This document shows positions 35,971 through 44,140 of a stretch of 64,000 nt of DNA, one piece after another. The notes beneath the pieces were generated by a model. That model did no database searches. It was given only the letters and a program-made list of their open reading frames with translations, and was not told where the DNA came from. The stretch spans positions 10,407,717 to 10,471,716 of the forward strand of contig NZ_AP018290.1 of assembly GCF_002368415.1 (NCBI RefSeq). The letters are read 5' to 3'. Within the stretch, counting starts at the first letter, position 1, and each line of letters begins with the position of its first letter. Position numbers and translations under genes: made by a program. The stretch is from Calothrix sp. NIES-4105 (GTDB lineage: Bacteria; Cyanobacteriota; Cyanobacteriia; Cyanobacteriales; Nostocaceae).

Positions 35971-36270
35971 CTATTTTTCTATTGGCTTAAGAGCAATCTC
36001 TACTTTTTGATTGAGAGCGCAAGCAATTTTTTGAAGCATAGACAAAGAGTGTCCCTCGTAATCAGCATCTTCAAGTCGTGCAATCACAGGTTGCTTAGTG
36101 CCTATTAAATCAGCAAGTTCCTTTTGTGTCAAACCTGCTTTTGTCCTAGCTTCATAAATAAGCTGCGCGACTGTTGCATTGATTGATGCTACAGCTATCA
36201 TCTCTTGAATCTCAGAATCGCCATCATTCATCTTTTCGATTATCTTAATAGCATCGCTATTCTTAGTCAT
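35971..36270 (-). CDS. XRE family regulator / HigA-like antitoxin
   Basis: A 99-residue protein with an N-terminal helical part and a classical HTH_3 (LIYEARTKAGLTQKELADLI, GTKQPVIARLEDADYEGHSL) ending in QKVEIALKP. It resembles antitoxins whose toxin is a RelE/HigB protein, but no toxin gene is adjacent. The perfect palindrome TATAACAATATTGTTATA lies 60-80 bp upstream, and a near copy precedes vapB, so this protein may control both. Confidence 0.85.
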   Translation of the reverse strand: MTKNSDAIKIIEKMNDGDSEIQEMIAVASINATVAQLIYEARTKAGLTQKELADLIGTKQPVIARLEDADYEGHSLSMLQKIACALNQKVEIALKPIEK

Positions 36271-36326
36271 TGTTTTACACTTCTACATAAGTATGAATAT
36301 CAGGATTACTTTACGTATTTCAGGCA

Positions 36327-36366
36327 CTGCACCATCCCATTATAACAATATTGTTATATTAAGTCA
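36327..36366. promoter_or_regulatory. Operator-like repeat, copy 2
   Basis: Second copy of the 40-bp repeat at 35887. Here TATAACAATATTGTTATA is a perfect 18-bp palindrome, located in the upstream region of the XRE gene and ahead of the STM4013 gene at 36413. Confidence 0.72.
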
Positions 36367-36412
36367 GTGATGCTGCGCGCTTTCGATAGCTATAAATTTC
36401 GTAATAATTCAT

Positions 36413-37243
36413 ATGTTTAACATGAATCAAATTGTCGGGACTCACGACATATTATTTATCACCCTGGATACTTTGCGCTATGACGTAGCCAAGGATTTAT
36501 TTTCCCAAAGGTGCCTTCCTAATTTAGCCGCAGTACTTCCAGAAACAGGTTGGGAGCAACGCCATTCTCCCGGTAATTTTACTTATGCTGCTCATCATGC
36601 CTTTTTCGCGGGTTTTCTCCCTACTCCTATAATCCCAGGTACTCACCCACGTCCTTTTGCTTTGGGGTTTGAAGGTAGCACTACTACGACAGAAAATACT
36701 TGTGTTTTGGAAGGCGCCAATATTGTCGAAGGGTTAGCAGTTAGAGGCTACCATACAGTTTGTATCGGTGGTGTGGGATTTTTTAATAAACTCAATCCTT
36801 TGGGTAACGTTTTGCCATCAATGTTCGCTTCTAGTCACTGGAGTCGAGAGTTAGGAGTAACAAACCCTGACTCAACAGAAAAGCAGGTAGAACTCGCGCG
36901 GCAAATTTTAGAACAAACGCCAAAAAATCAGCGCGTGTTCTTGTTTATAAACATTTCTGCCCTACATCAACCAAATTATTTTTACCTGCCTGGTGCTAAA
37001 ACAGATACTATTCAATCACACGGCGCCGCTTTGGAATATGTAGATAGTCAGCTTGGTAAACTCTGGGATGCTTTCCGACAAAGGAGTTCAACGTTTTGTA
37101 TTCTTTGCTCCGACCACGGGACAACTTATGGTGATGACGGATACACTGGACATAGGTTAAGTCATCCTGTAGTGTGGACGGTTCCCTATGCAGAGTTTAT
37201 TTTAGAAGAACGTAGGGTGTGTGACGCCTTTGAAAAAATTTGA
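36413..37243 (+). CDS. STM4013/SEN3800 family hydrolase
   Basis: A 276-residue protein of the alkaline phosphatase/sulfatase superfamily. The start MNQIVGTHDILFITLDTLRY has the metal-binding Asp of LDTLR-D, followed by FTYAAHHAFFAGFLPTP, GVGFFNKLNPLGNVLPSMF, FLFINISALHQPNYFYLPGA and SDHGTTYGDDGYTGHRLSHP (C-terminal metal site), then VVWTVPYAEFIL. The match to the family is very clear. The final residues RRVCDAFEKI are encoded by the interspersed repeat that begins near 37209. The substrate is unknown. Confidence 0.9.
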   Translation: MFNMNQIVGTHDILFITLDTLRYDVAKDLFSQRCLPNLAAVLPETGWEQRHSPGNFTYAAHHAFFAGFLPTPIIPGTHPRPFALGFEGSTTTTENTCVLEGANIVEGLAVRGYHTVCIGGVGFFNKLNPLGNVLPSMFASSHWSRELGVTNPDSTEKQVELARQILEQTPKNQRVFLFINISALHQPNYFYLPGAKTDTIQSHGAALEYVDSQLGKLWDAFRQRSSTFCILCSDHGTTYGDDGYTGHRLSHPVVWTVPYAEFILEERRVCDAFEKI

Positions 37244-37402
37244 GCGTAGTGATAAGACTGGTAGCGTCACGCACCGACTTTGAATTATGGCAATATCTAT
37301 TAACTTTGAATTATGGCAATATCTATTGGCTGTCGGTGCGTGACGCCACTAGTTTTTTGAATATATTCAAGTTTTTTCAAGGCGTCACGCACCCTACGTT
37401 TT
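37205..37402. repeat. Cluster of GCGTCACGCACC repeats
   Basis: Holds GTAGGGTGTGTGACGCC (37211), TAGCGTCACGCACCGAC (37262), a 27-bp direct duplication of AACTTTGAATTATGGCAATA, CGGTGCGTGACGCC (37335) and GGCGTCACGCACCCTACG (37381). Two inverted repeats lie in tandem. The first encodes the C-terminus of the STM4013 gene. Confidence 0.85.
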
Positions 37403-37449
37403 TATGTACCAATTGCGAAAAAACCATATAAATGCATATTTAAAACCAA

Positions 37450-38775
37450 ATGATTACAACCCAAATTCAAAATCTAAAATCCAAAATTTCCCAATCTCCT
37501 TATCAAGCTTACGTTTACTCCTACCCTCACAAAACAGCATACCGTCCTCTAACTCCACCAGTAGACCTTGCACAACTATGGTCAGACCAAGATAAAAGCG
37601 CATTATTCCTCTACATCCACATCCCTTTTTGTGAAATGCGCTGCGGGTTCTGCAACTTATTTACCACCGTTACCCACAACGAAGACTTTGTAACTCAATA
37701 CGTCAACACGCTACAACGACAAGCCCAACGAGTAAAATCAGCTTTAGGAAAATCATCATTCGCGCGCTTTGCCATTGGTGGAGGAACACCCACACAGCTA
37801 CCCATCCAGCACCTTGAAACAATCCTTAACATTGCTGAACTTTCGATGGGCGCCAATTTAAACATTCCTATTTCTGTAGAAGTTTCTCCAGAGACAGCAA
37901 CCCAAGACAAACTAAACCTATTACGAGAACGAGGCGCCGATAGAATAAGTATAGGTGTCCAAAGTTTCATTGAGTCAGAAGTTTTCGCAACCCAACGGCG
38001 CCAAACCACTCCTCAAGTAGAAGCAGCTTTAGGAAGAATCAAAGAAGCAGGTTTTCCCACATTAAATATTGATTTAATCTACGGTCTTCCCGGTCAAACT
38101 GTAGAAACTTTGTTGCAATCTATACGTGCTGCATTGCGCTTTAAACCAGAAGAAATTTATTTATATCCTTTATACGTGCGACCACTCACAGGTTTAGGAC
38201 GTACTGATAAAGAATGGGATGATATTCGTCTCGCTTGCTACCGTGCAGGGCGCCAATTATTGTTATCTGAAAGATATTCTCAGGTTTCAATGCGAATGTT
38301 TCAACGACGCGAAAATAATCCTGCATCACCTGTTTACTGTTGTCAAGCTGATGGTATGGTTGGTTTAGGATGTGGCGCCCGTTCTTACACAGATACTTTG
38401 CACTATTCCAATGACTACGCGGTTGGTGTTAAAGAAATTCGCGATATTTTACAAGCGTATATACACAGTGATGAAGCTTTTGATTTTGCTAACTATGGGT
38501 TTAAGTTAGATGCAGATGAACAACGGCGCCGTTATATTTTGCTGTCTCTACTTTCTGATGAAGGGTTAAATTTTGCTAGCTATGGGCAAAGGTTTAATAG
38601 TAGTGTTTATATAGATTTTCCTGAACTTAGGGAAGTGAAAGAGTTAAATTTGGGAATGGAAGATGGGGAAATATTGCGGTTGACGGAAGCTGGTATTGAA
38701 GTTTCTGATGTAATTGGCGCCTGGTTGTTTTCTCTTAAGGTGCAGGATTTGATGGATGGTTATGAGTTGAAGTAA
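37450..38775 (+). CDS. STM4012 family radical SAM protein
   Basis: A 441-residue HemN-related radical SAM enzyme. The family start YQAYVYSYPHKTAYRPL precedes LFLYIHIPFCEMRCGFCNLF (CxxxCxxC for the 4Fe-4S cluster), FAIGGGTPTQLP, ISVEVSPETATQDKL, DRISIGVQSFIESEVFATQR and LNIDLIYGLPGQTVETLL. The C-terminus matches neither HemN nor HemW substrate domains. It is one of two radical SAM proteins of the cluster. Reaction and substrate are unknown. Confidence 0.92.
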   Translation: MITTQIQNLKSKISQSPYQAYVYSYPHKTAYRPLTPPVDLAQLWSDQDKSALFLYIHIPFCEMRCGFCNLFTTVTHNEDFVTQYVNTLQRQAQRVKSALGKSSFARFAIGGGTPTQLPIQHLETILNIAELSMGANLNIPISVEVSPETATQDKLNLLRERGADRISIGVQSFIESEVFATQRRQTTPQVEAALGRIKEAGFPTLNIDLIYGLPGQTVETLLQSIRAALRFKPEEIYLYPLYVRPLTGLGRTDKEWDDIRLACYRAGRQLLLSERYSQVSMRMFQRRENNPASPVYCCQADGMVGLGCGARSYTDTLHYSNDYAVGVKEIRDILQAYIHSDEAFDFANYGFKLDADEQRRRYILLSLLSDEGLNFASYGQRFNSSVYIDFPELREVKELNLGMEDGEILRLTEAGIEVSDVIGAWLFSLKVQDLMDGYELK

Positions 38776-39024
38776 ACTGGCAACGGATGCAACGGATGTA
38801 ACGGATAGGTTAAAAACCTCTCACCCAACTGATAAAAACAAGTGATAGTTGTGGCAGGACAAAAGTATTTTAAAGACTAATATCGCTACTGCTCTATTTC
38901 TAACTAGCACAATTGGATAATATGTGATATCTCATATCATCTGCGGCCGCATAACCATAATAAAATTGACGTAGAGACTAAACATGTTTAGTCTCTACAT
39001 ATGGGCAATCAACCGGATATGATA
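38776..39024. repeat. ACGGAT repeat and GTAGAGAC palindrome
   Basis: CAACGGATGCAACGGATGTAACGGAT at 38780-38805, and a perfect 28-bp palindrome GTAGAGACTAAACATGTTTA-GTCTCTAC at 38971-38998. A NotI-type GCGGCCGC occurs at 38943, rare in this AT-rich DNA. No gene. Confidence 0.8.
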
Positions 39025-39210
39025 TCATTTGTTCCTTTTTATACTGTCTATTATTTCTCCTAATTTATTAATCTCAGACGCACTGTATATTTTCTGATTA
39101 GGCTGGGCATTTAGCTTATCCATTAATACATGAAAAGCTTCAGTATCTCCTTGATTATGTCTTAAATAAGCTTTTAATTGGTCAATACTCATGTTCTGGA
39201 AATCACTCAT
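39025..39210 (-). CDS. DUF6887-like small protein
   Basis: The 61 residues include MSDFQNMSIDQLKAYLRHNQ and GDTEAFHVLMDKLNAQPNQK, resembling the DUF6887 family of cyanobacterial small proteins. It overlaps the upstream DUF6888-like gene by 4 bp. These two families occur as a pair and may form a TA-like module; that function is inference. Confidence 0.72.
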   Translation of the reverse strand: MSDFQNMSIDQLKAYLRHNQGDTEAFHVLMDKLNAQPNQKIYSASEINKLGEIIDSIKRNK

Positions 39211-39410
39211 TGTTCAAACCTCCAATTTCCATCTTTAAATACGCTTATTCCTAAATTCTCACCAGCTAGAATAAAAATACTATTTGTACGTTCATCTAGC
39301 CTAATCATGTGTATTGTCAGCTGGTAGAAGCAAGTAATATTTTGCGCTAGCCCTACACACGTTTTGGTTTGTTCGCTTGTAAAGTAATTGTTCCAACCTG
39401 AGTTAAACAC
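39207..39410 (-). CDS. DUF6888-like small protein
   Basis: A 67-residue protein: TSEQTKTCVGLAQNITCFYQ, IHMIRLDERTNSIFILAGEN, LGISVFKDGNWRFEQ. The RLDERT--IFILAGE...DGNWRF pattern is the DUF6888 signature. First gene of the pair with DUF6887. Confidence 0.75.
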   Translation of the reverse strand: MFNSGWNNYFTSEQTKTCVGLAQNITCFYQLTIHMIRLDERTNSIFILAGENLGISVFKDGNWRFEQ

Positions 39411-39543
39411 TCTTTTGTTTCCCGTTCTTATCTTTTTGTAAGTTTTGGCTGGCTTTTTTATTTAAAGGCAACCAAGGCAAGGGTTTTAAATCAATTATGT
39501 CAGGAATGAGTATCAAGCGACCTCAAAAGCGGTCACTTGGTCT

Positions 39544-39753
39544 TTATCCTCGTGGAACCCATTCAATAATCTCGCTTGGCTGTATCTCGTAGCAATCACA
39601 AATTTTTGTAATTACGGATGAGTTAGGTAATTGCCAAGGATTGCTATATAGGTCATAAGCAGTTCTTTGGGCTATACCCGTGTCTTTACGAAATTTGTAA
39701 ACAGATATGCCCTGCTTATCTACAAACTCCTTAATCTTATTTTTCACTGGCAT
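39544..39753 (-). CDS. XRE/Cro-like HTH protein
   Basis: A 69-residue single-domain regulator: IKEFVDKQGISVYKFRKDTG, IAQRTAYDLYSNPWQLPNSS, VITKICDCYEIQPSEIIEWV. It has the size and shape of phage Cro-like or orphan XRE regulators of cyanobacteria. Upstream DNA (39779-39900) is AT-rich with repeated TAGTATTAGCTAATTAATAT words that could be operators. Confidence 0.8.
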   Translation of the reverse strand: MPVKNKIKEFVDKQGISVYKFRKDTGIAQRTAYDLYSNPWQLPNSSVITKICDCYEIQPSEIIEWVPRG

Positions 39754-39778
39754 TATTTGAACTCTTCGACCATTATAG

Positions 39779-39899
39779 TATCACTTAGTTAGTAGTATTA
39801 GCTAATTAATATTATTAATAGTCAAGCATCTCATCTATAGATATCTGATATTGCTACACTATTGACAATAGTATTAGCTAGTTAATATTATATAATAAA
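39779..39899. promoter_or_regulatory. Repeated AGTATTAGCTA(A/G)TTAATATTA words
   Basis: TAGTATTAGCTAATTAATATTA (39795) and TAGTATTAGCTAGTTAATATTA (39871) form a spaced direct repeat upstream of the Cro-like gene, with an imperfect dyad (TTAGCTAATTAA). Candidate binding sites for that regulator. Confidence 0.5.
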
Positions 39900-39999
39900 C
39901 ATTTTTTAATTGGTGGGTGAACTTGAAGCTTTCTCAGTTGAGACTTGGAAGTATCTAAAAGACCGTTGTTGGTCTGTAGCTGAGTAATTATAGTCAAGC

Positions 40000-41286
40000 A
40001 TGGCAAACAATCGAAATGAACCAAGAGAATTTGATGCTGTTCGTGGAGGAGAGGCGCCCCCACCTGTACAAGGCGCCGTTTTAGGTGGAATTCAGGGTGT
40101 AAAACAGCGTTTAGCTAGCTCTGAAGAAGAAACGCGCATCGGCGCACTAAGTAGCGCACTCAACTACGGCAATACAGGTTTACATGTACTAATTAACGCT
40201 TTAGAACATAATTCGGCAAAAGTACGGAAAACAGCAGCAAAATTATTAAAAAATATAGATAAAATTCAAGTTAAAGCAGCTTTAAAAAAGTATAAATTTT
40301 GGACTACGTTTGAAAAATACTATGAAATGCCTTCTAATTATTCCACTACGTTTGCTAACCGGAAAGTTATTGAGTTTGATCCTGTAATTGGCATTAGTGA
40401 TACTGTTGATACTGCGTATGCACTAAGAGTTGTGCCAGGAGAGGACTACTATACAAAGTCAGTTTTGAATAGCGTAGACAAATTGCAAATTATATTGCAA
40501 AGTCCTTTGGCTAGTAATATTGAAGCTTTGGTATTCGGGTATTGGTATACAAGGTCTTTAAAAGATTATACTTTTCGTCCTGTTTTAGATGAGTTACTAG
40601 GAGCTTCTGAAAAATTTACTAATCTTAAAGCTTTATTTATAGGAGATGCTAGTAGATTTGAATTGCAAAATATTTCTTTTGTATACTGTAATCTCAGTTA
40701 CATTTTACTAGCTTACCCACAGTTAGAGACATTAAAAGTTCGCAACAACTGCTATAGATATAGTTCCTACTCAAATTATGAGGTAGGATTAGAATTTAGC
40801 CCAATTCGACATGAAAAGCTTCAAACGCTTATTATTGAAGGTGTTGGCATTTCAAATGAGGTGTTTGAAGAAATTTGTAAGCTTGAATTACCTGCATTGG
40901 AATATCTTGAACTTTGGTTTGGTAGAGATAGGTATATTAATCACAATAGTATTAATGAATTTATCTCAGTGTTTTATGATAATTTTCCTAAGCTCAAGTA
41001 TTTAGGACTACGGTACTATGACCATGACTATCCAGATAATGTTGCTTTTGCAATAGCAAATTCTCCAATTTGTGAAAATTTAGTTGAATTAGACCTTTCA
41101 ATGGGTAAAATCGGAGATGAGGGAGCAAAGGCTTTACTTAAGTGTTCAGCAATTCATCAACTTGATACTCTTAACATCTCTGATAATTGCTTGAATAATA
41201 AAATGGTTGAGAAAATAAGCAAATTAGATATTGAAGTTATTGCTGATAAACAAAATCCACAGAGGTACTATTCTTCATATGGATGA
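40000..41286 (+). CDS. STM4015-like LRR protein with N-terminal module
   Basis: A 428-residue protein. The module at residues 5-100 (EFDAVRGGEAPPPVQGAVLG, IGALSSALNYGNTGLHVLIN) joins an STM4015-like region beginning FANRKVIEFDPVIGISDTVD and LQIILQSPLASNIEALVFGY. The leucine-rich repeats read NLKALFIGDASRFEL, YPQLETLKVRNNC, LPALEYLELWFGRDRY, NLVELDLSMGKIGDEGAKAL and LDTLNISDNCLNN. Much closer to the gene at 41453 than to that at 30147. Probably an intact duplicate. Confidence 0.85.
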   Translation: MANNRNEPREFDAVRGGEAPPPVQGAVLGGIQGVKQRLASSEEETRIGALSSALNYGNTGLHVLINALEHNSAKVRKTAAKLLKNIDKIQVKAALKKYKFWTTFEKYYEMPSNYSTTFANRKVIEFDPVIGISDTVDTAYALRVVPGEDYYTKSVLNSVDKLQIILQSPLASNIEALVFGYWYTRSLKDYTFRPVLDELLGASEKFTNLKALFIGDASRFELQNISFVYCNLSYILLAYPQLETLKVRNNCYRYSSYSNYEVGLEFSPIRHEKLQTLIIEGVGISNEVFEEICKLELPALEYLELWFGRDRYINHNSINEFISVFYDNFPKLKYLGLRYYDHDYPDNVAFAIANSPICENLVELDLSMGKIGDEGAKALLKCSAIHQLDTLNISDNCLNNKMVEKISKLDIEVIADKQNPQRYYSSYG

Positions 41287-41452
41287 TAGGATAAGTAGGG
41301 CAGCTTCGGATGCCTGCTCCACAGTGTGTTTATAGGGCTATTGTTGGATTTTTTGATAAACGCGCGATTTGATATTGCTCAGTGTTACAACGGATGTAGT
41401 AATTAAATTTGTTCGCTTATAAAAGATTTATTATTTACATTTTTAATAAAAT

Positions 41453-42724
41453 ATGACAGGTAGCCAGAACCATCCTAGAGAGTTTGATGCTATTCGTGGA
41501 GGAGATGCACCACCATTACTAGGCGCCGTTTTAGGTGGAGTTGAGGGTGTTAAACAACGTTTCGCTAGTTCTGATGTTGAAACGCGCATCGGCGCATTGA
41601 GTCGCGCGCTAAATTACGGTGACGCAGGTTTAGACTTATTAATAAAGGCTTTAGAAGATGACTCAGCCAAAGTACGGAAAACAGCGGTATGTTTATTAAA
41701 AAACATAGATAGTAGCCAAGTAAAATCAGCTTTAAAAAAATATAAATTCTGGACTACCTTTGAAAAGTATTATGATATCCCTAATAATCATGCAACTACA
41801 TTCGCTAATCGGAAAGTTATTGAGTTTGATCCTATAACTGGTATTAGTGATACTGTTGATACTGCTTATGCTTTAAGAGTTATTCCAGAGTACTTTACAA
41901 AATCAGTTGCAATGAGTAGTGTAGATAAGTTGCAAGTGCTATTAGAAAGTCCTCTTGCTAGTCAGGTTGAAGCTTTGGTATTTGGATTGTGGTATCCAAC
42001 TTCTGAAGAAGATTATACTTTTCGTCCTGTTATGAATGCGCTACTAGAAGCTCACGAAAAACTGACTAATGTAAAAGCACTATTTTTAGGAGATGTTAAT
42101 AAAGATGAATGGAAAAAATTTACATTAGTTTATAGTAATCTGAGTTACCTTCTACTCGCTTATCCGCAGCTAGAGATATTAAAAATTCGCACCAATTCTT
42201 ATAGGTATTATTATTACTCATTTGGATTAGAATTTAGCCCAATTAGGCATGAAAACTTAAAGGCAATCATTATTGAAGGTTGTGATATTGCAAATGAGAT
42301 AATTGAAGAAATTGGTGAGCTTGAATTACCTGCATTAGAATATTTTGAACTTTGGCTTAGTAAAGATAAGTATATAGGTGAATATAATATTAATAAATTC
42401 ATCACGATTATTCATAATATATTTCCTAAGCTCAAATATTTAGGACTACGGAAATATGACCAAGACTATCCAGATTATATTGCCATTGCCATAGCAAATT
42501 CTCCAATTTGTGAAAATTTAGTTGAATTAGACCTTTCAATGGGGAAAATAGAAGATGAGGGAGCAAATGCTTTACTTAATTGTCCGGCAGTTCGTCAATT
42601 AGATACTCTTAATATTTCTCATAATTGCTTAACTAATGAAATGGTTGAAAAAATGGCTCAATTAAATATTGAAGTTATTTCCGAGAAGCAGGAACCATAT
42701 AGGTATTGGTCTGCATATGAGTAA
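41453..42724 (+). CDS. STM4015-like LRR protein with N-terminal module
   Basis: A 423-residue close paralogue of the preceding gene, sharing long identical stretches (FANRKVIEFDP, ISDTVDTAYALRV, SPICENLVELDLSMGKI). The module starts EFDAIRGGDAPPLLGAVLGG with the HEAT-like part RIGALSRALNYGDAGLDLLI. Differences are concentrated in the LRR convex side and the loop after IEALVFG. It leads into the STM4011 radical SAM gene 87 bp downstream, with a GGATGCCTGCTCCAC repeat in between. Confidence 0.86.
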   Translation: MTGSQNHPREFDAIRGGDAPPLLGAVLGGVEGVKQRFASSDVETRIGALSRALNYGDAGLDLLIKALEDDSAKVRKTAVCLLKNIDSSQVKSALKKYKFWTTFEKYYDIPNNHATTFANRKVIEFDPITGISDTVDTAYALRVIPEYFTKSVAMSSVDKLQVLLESPLASQVEALVFGLWYPTSEEDYTFRPVMNALLEAHEKLTNVKALFLGDVNKDEWKKFTLVYSNLSYLLLAYPQLEILKIRTNSYRYYYYSFGLEFSPIRHENLKAIIIEGCDIANEIIEEIGELELPALEYFELWLSKDKYIGEYNINKFITIIHNIFPKLKYLGLRKYDQDYPDYIAIAIANSPICENLVELDLSMGKIEDEGANALLNCPAVRQLDTLNISHNCLTNEMVEKMAQLNIEVISEKQEPYRYWSAYE

Positions 42725-42811
42725 CTAGATTGAATGGGTAGGGCAGGCAGGGATGCCTGCTCCACAAGAGGGATACTGATATATTAGGGTTGGATAATAA
42801 TGGGAGTTTAT

Positions 42812-43684
42812 ATGCATTTGAACATTCTTTATCGGGGTTCTTTGGTTAGTTGTAATTATGGTTGTGAGTATTGTCCTTTTGCGAAACGTCAGCAAACAGC
42901 GGCTGAATTAGCTAGTGATAAACAAGATTTAGAACGGTTTGTAAATTGGGTTTCTCAACATCCACAACATGAGTTTTCTATTCTGTTTACTCCTTGGGGT
43001 GAGGCGTTGATTCATCGCTGTTATCAGCAAGCTTTGGTAAAGTTAACTCAAATGCCTCATGTTAATAAGGCTGCTATTCAAACTAATCTCTCTTGTAATT
43101 TAGATTGGGTGGAAGAGTGTAATAAGGATAAACTCGCACTTTGGGCTACTTTTCATCCAGAGTGGGTAGAAAGAGAAAGTTATGTTGCTAAGTGTTTAGA
43201 ACTGGATAAACGAGGCGCCCGTTTTAGTGCTGGTGTGGTAGGTTTCCCGCAGTTTAAACATGAAATTGCTGCTTTGCGTCAAGAGTTACCAGAACATGTG
43301 TATTTATGGATTAACGCTGTAAAGGCGGAATTGCCGAATTTATCACAAGAAGACCGAGAGTTTTTTAAGTCTATTGACCCTCTATATGAGTTGAACACCC
43401 AACATTACCCTAGTTTTGAACGTTCTTGCCGCGCGGGTAAGTCAGCTTTAACGGTTGATGGTCAGGGTACAATGCGACGTTGCCATTTTATTAAGGCGCC
43501 GATTGGTAATATATATGATGCTAACTGGGAAGATTATTTAGTTGATAGAACCTGTACAAATCAAACTTGCCATTGTCACATTGGCTATGTCCATCTAGAG
43601 TATTTACAATTAGATAAAGTGTTTGGCTCAGGAATTTTGGAAAGAATTCCACAACAATTCCCTGCTTTACAACGACAGATATAA
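42812..43684 (+). CDS. STM4011 family radical SAM protein
   Basis: A 290-residue radical SAM enzyme. The start at 42812 has GGGAG five bases upstream and gives MHLNILYRGSLVSCNYGCEY with the cluster cysteines CNYGCEYC. The rest follows the family: FSILFTPWGEALIHRCYQQA, AIQTNLSCNLDWVEECNKDK, ALWATFHPEWVE, GVVGFPQFKHEIAALRQELP. The C-terminal cysteines (C in ERSCRAGKSALTVDGQGTMR, RCHF, CTNQTCHCHIGY) look like an auxiliary Fe-S or SPASM-like site. This fits a peptide- or protein-modifying enzyme; the substrate is unknown. Confidence 0.92.
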   Translation: MHLNILYRGSLVSCNYGCEYCPFAKRQQTAAELASDKQDLERFVNWVSQHPQHEFSILFTPWGEALIHRCYQQALVKLTQMPHVNKAAIQTNLSCNLDWVEECNKDKLALWATFHPEWVERESYVAKCLELDKRGARFSAGVVGFPQFKHEIAALRQELPEHVYLWINAVKAELPNLSQEDREFFKSIDPLYELNTQHYPSFERSCRAGKSALTVDGQGTMRRCHFIKAPIGNIYDANWEDYLVDRTCTNQTCHCHIGYVHLEYLQLDKVFGSGILERIPQQFPALQRQI

Positions 43685-43694
43685 CATCCCGCGT

Positions 43695-43724
43695 TGTAGA
43701 GACGTGATATATCACGTCTCCACA
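43695..43724. repeat. GTAGAGAC palindrome
   Basis: TGTAGAGACGTGATATATCA-CGTCTCCACA, a 30-bp palindrome with one mismatch, ten bases after the STM4011 stop. Same arms as 346-375. Confidence 0.8.
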
Positions 43725-43800
43725 TTTAGGCATTTTTTACAAATCGTTAATATAGTTTTTGCAAATTTTCAAAATTAAGTAGAGAAGAGGTAGAAAAAAT

Positions 43801-43999
43801 GTTAGACCTTGATATAAAACAAGTTAAAGCCTTTCAATAAGTCAGAGAAGAAGGGCGCCAGGAAGGACGCATTGAAACGAAGTTGGAGTTAGTTAACCCT
43901 TTACTTACGCGCGGTATGAGCGTTGAGGAGGTAGCATCTATTTTAGGACTGACTATCGAACAAGTTCAACAAGCGGCAGTTAGAGAGTCTACAAATTAA
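43801..43999 (+). pseudogene. Remnant of an Rpn/PD-(D/E)XK type protein C-terminus
   Basis: MLDLDIKQVKAFQ, a TAA, then VREEGRQEGRIETKLELVNP, LLTRGMSVEEVASILGLTIE. The EGRQEGR linker followed by SVEEVA-ILGLT is the C-terminal end of the Rpn/DUF4351-like nuclease proteins common in cyanobacteria. The N-terminal nuclease part is absent and an in-frame stop interrupts the rest. Confidence 0.7.
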
Positions 44000-44140
44000 T
44001 GACTACCAAAAATTTCCTCTAATAACCAAGATGTGCGGGTGCGCTAACTGCTGTTCGTGTGCCTGTCTCAAACCTTTACTTGGTTAGTAACGAATTTTTT
44101 TAATGCTTACGTGGTCTTGCAAAATAATTTGAACACCTTT

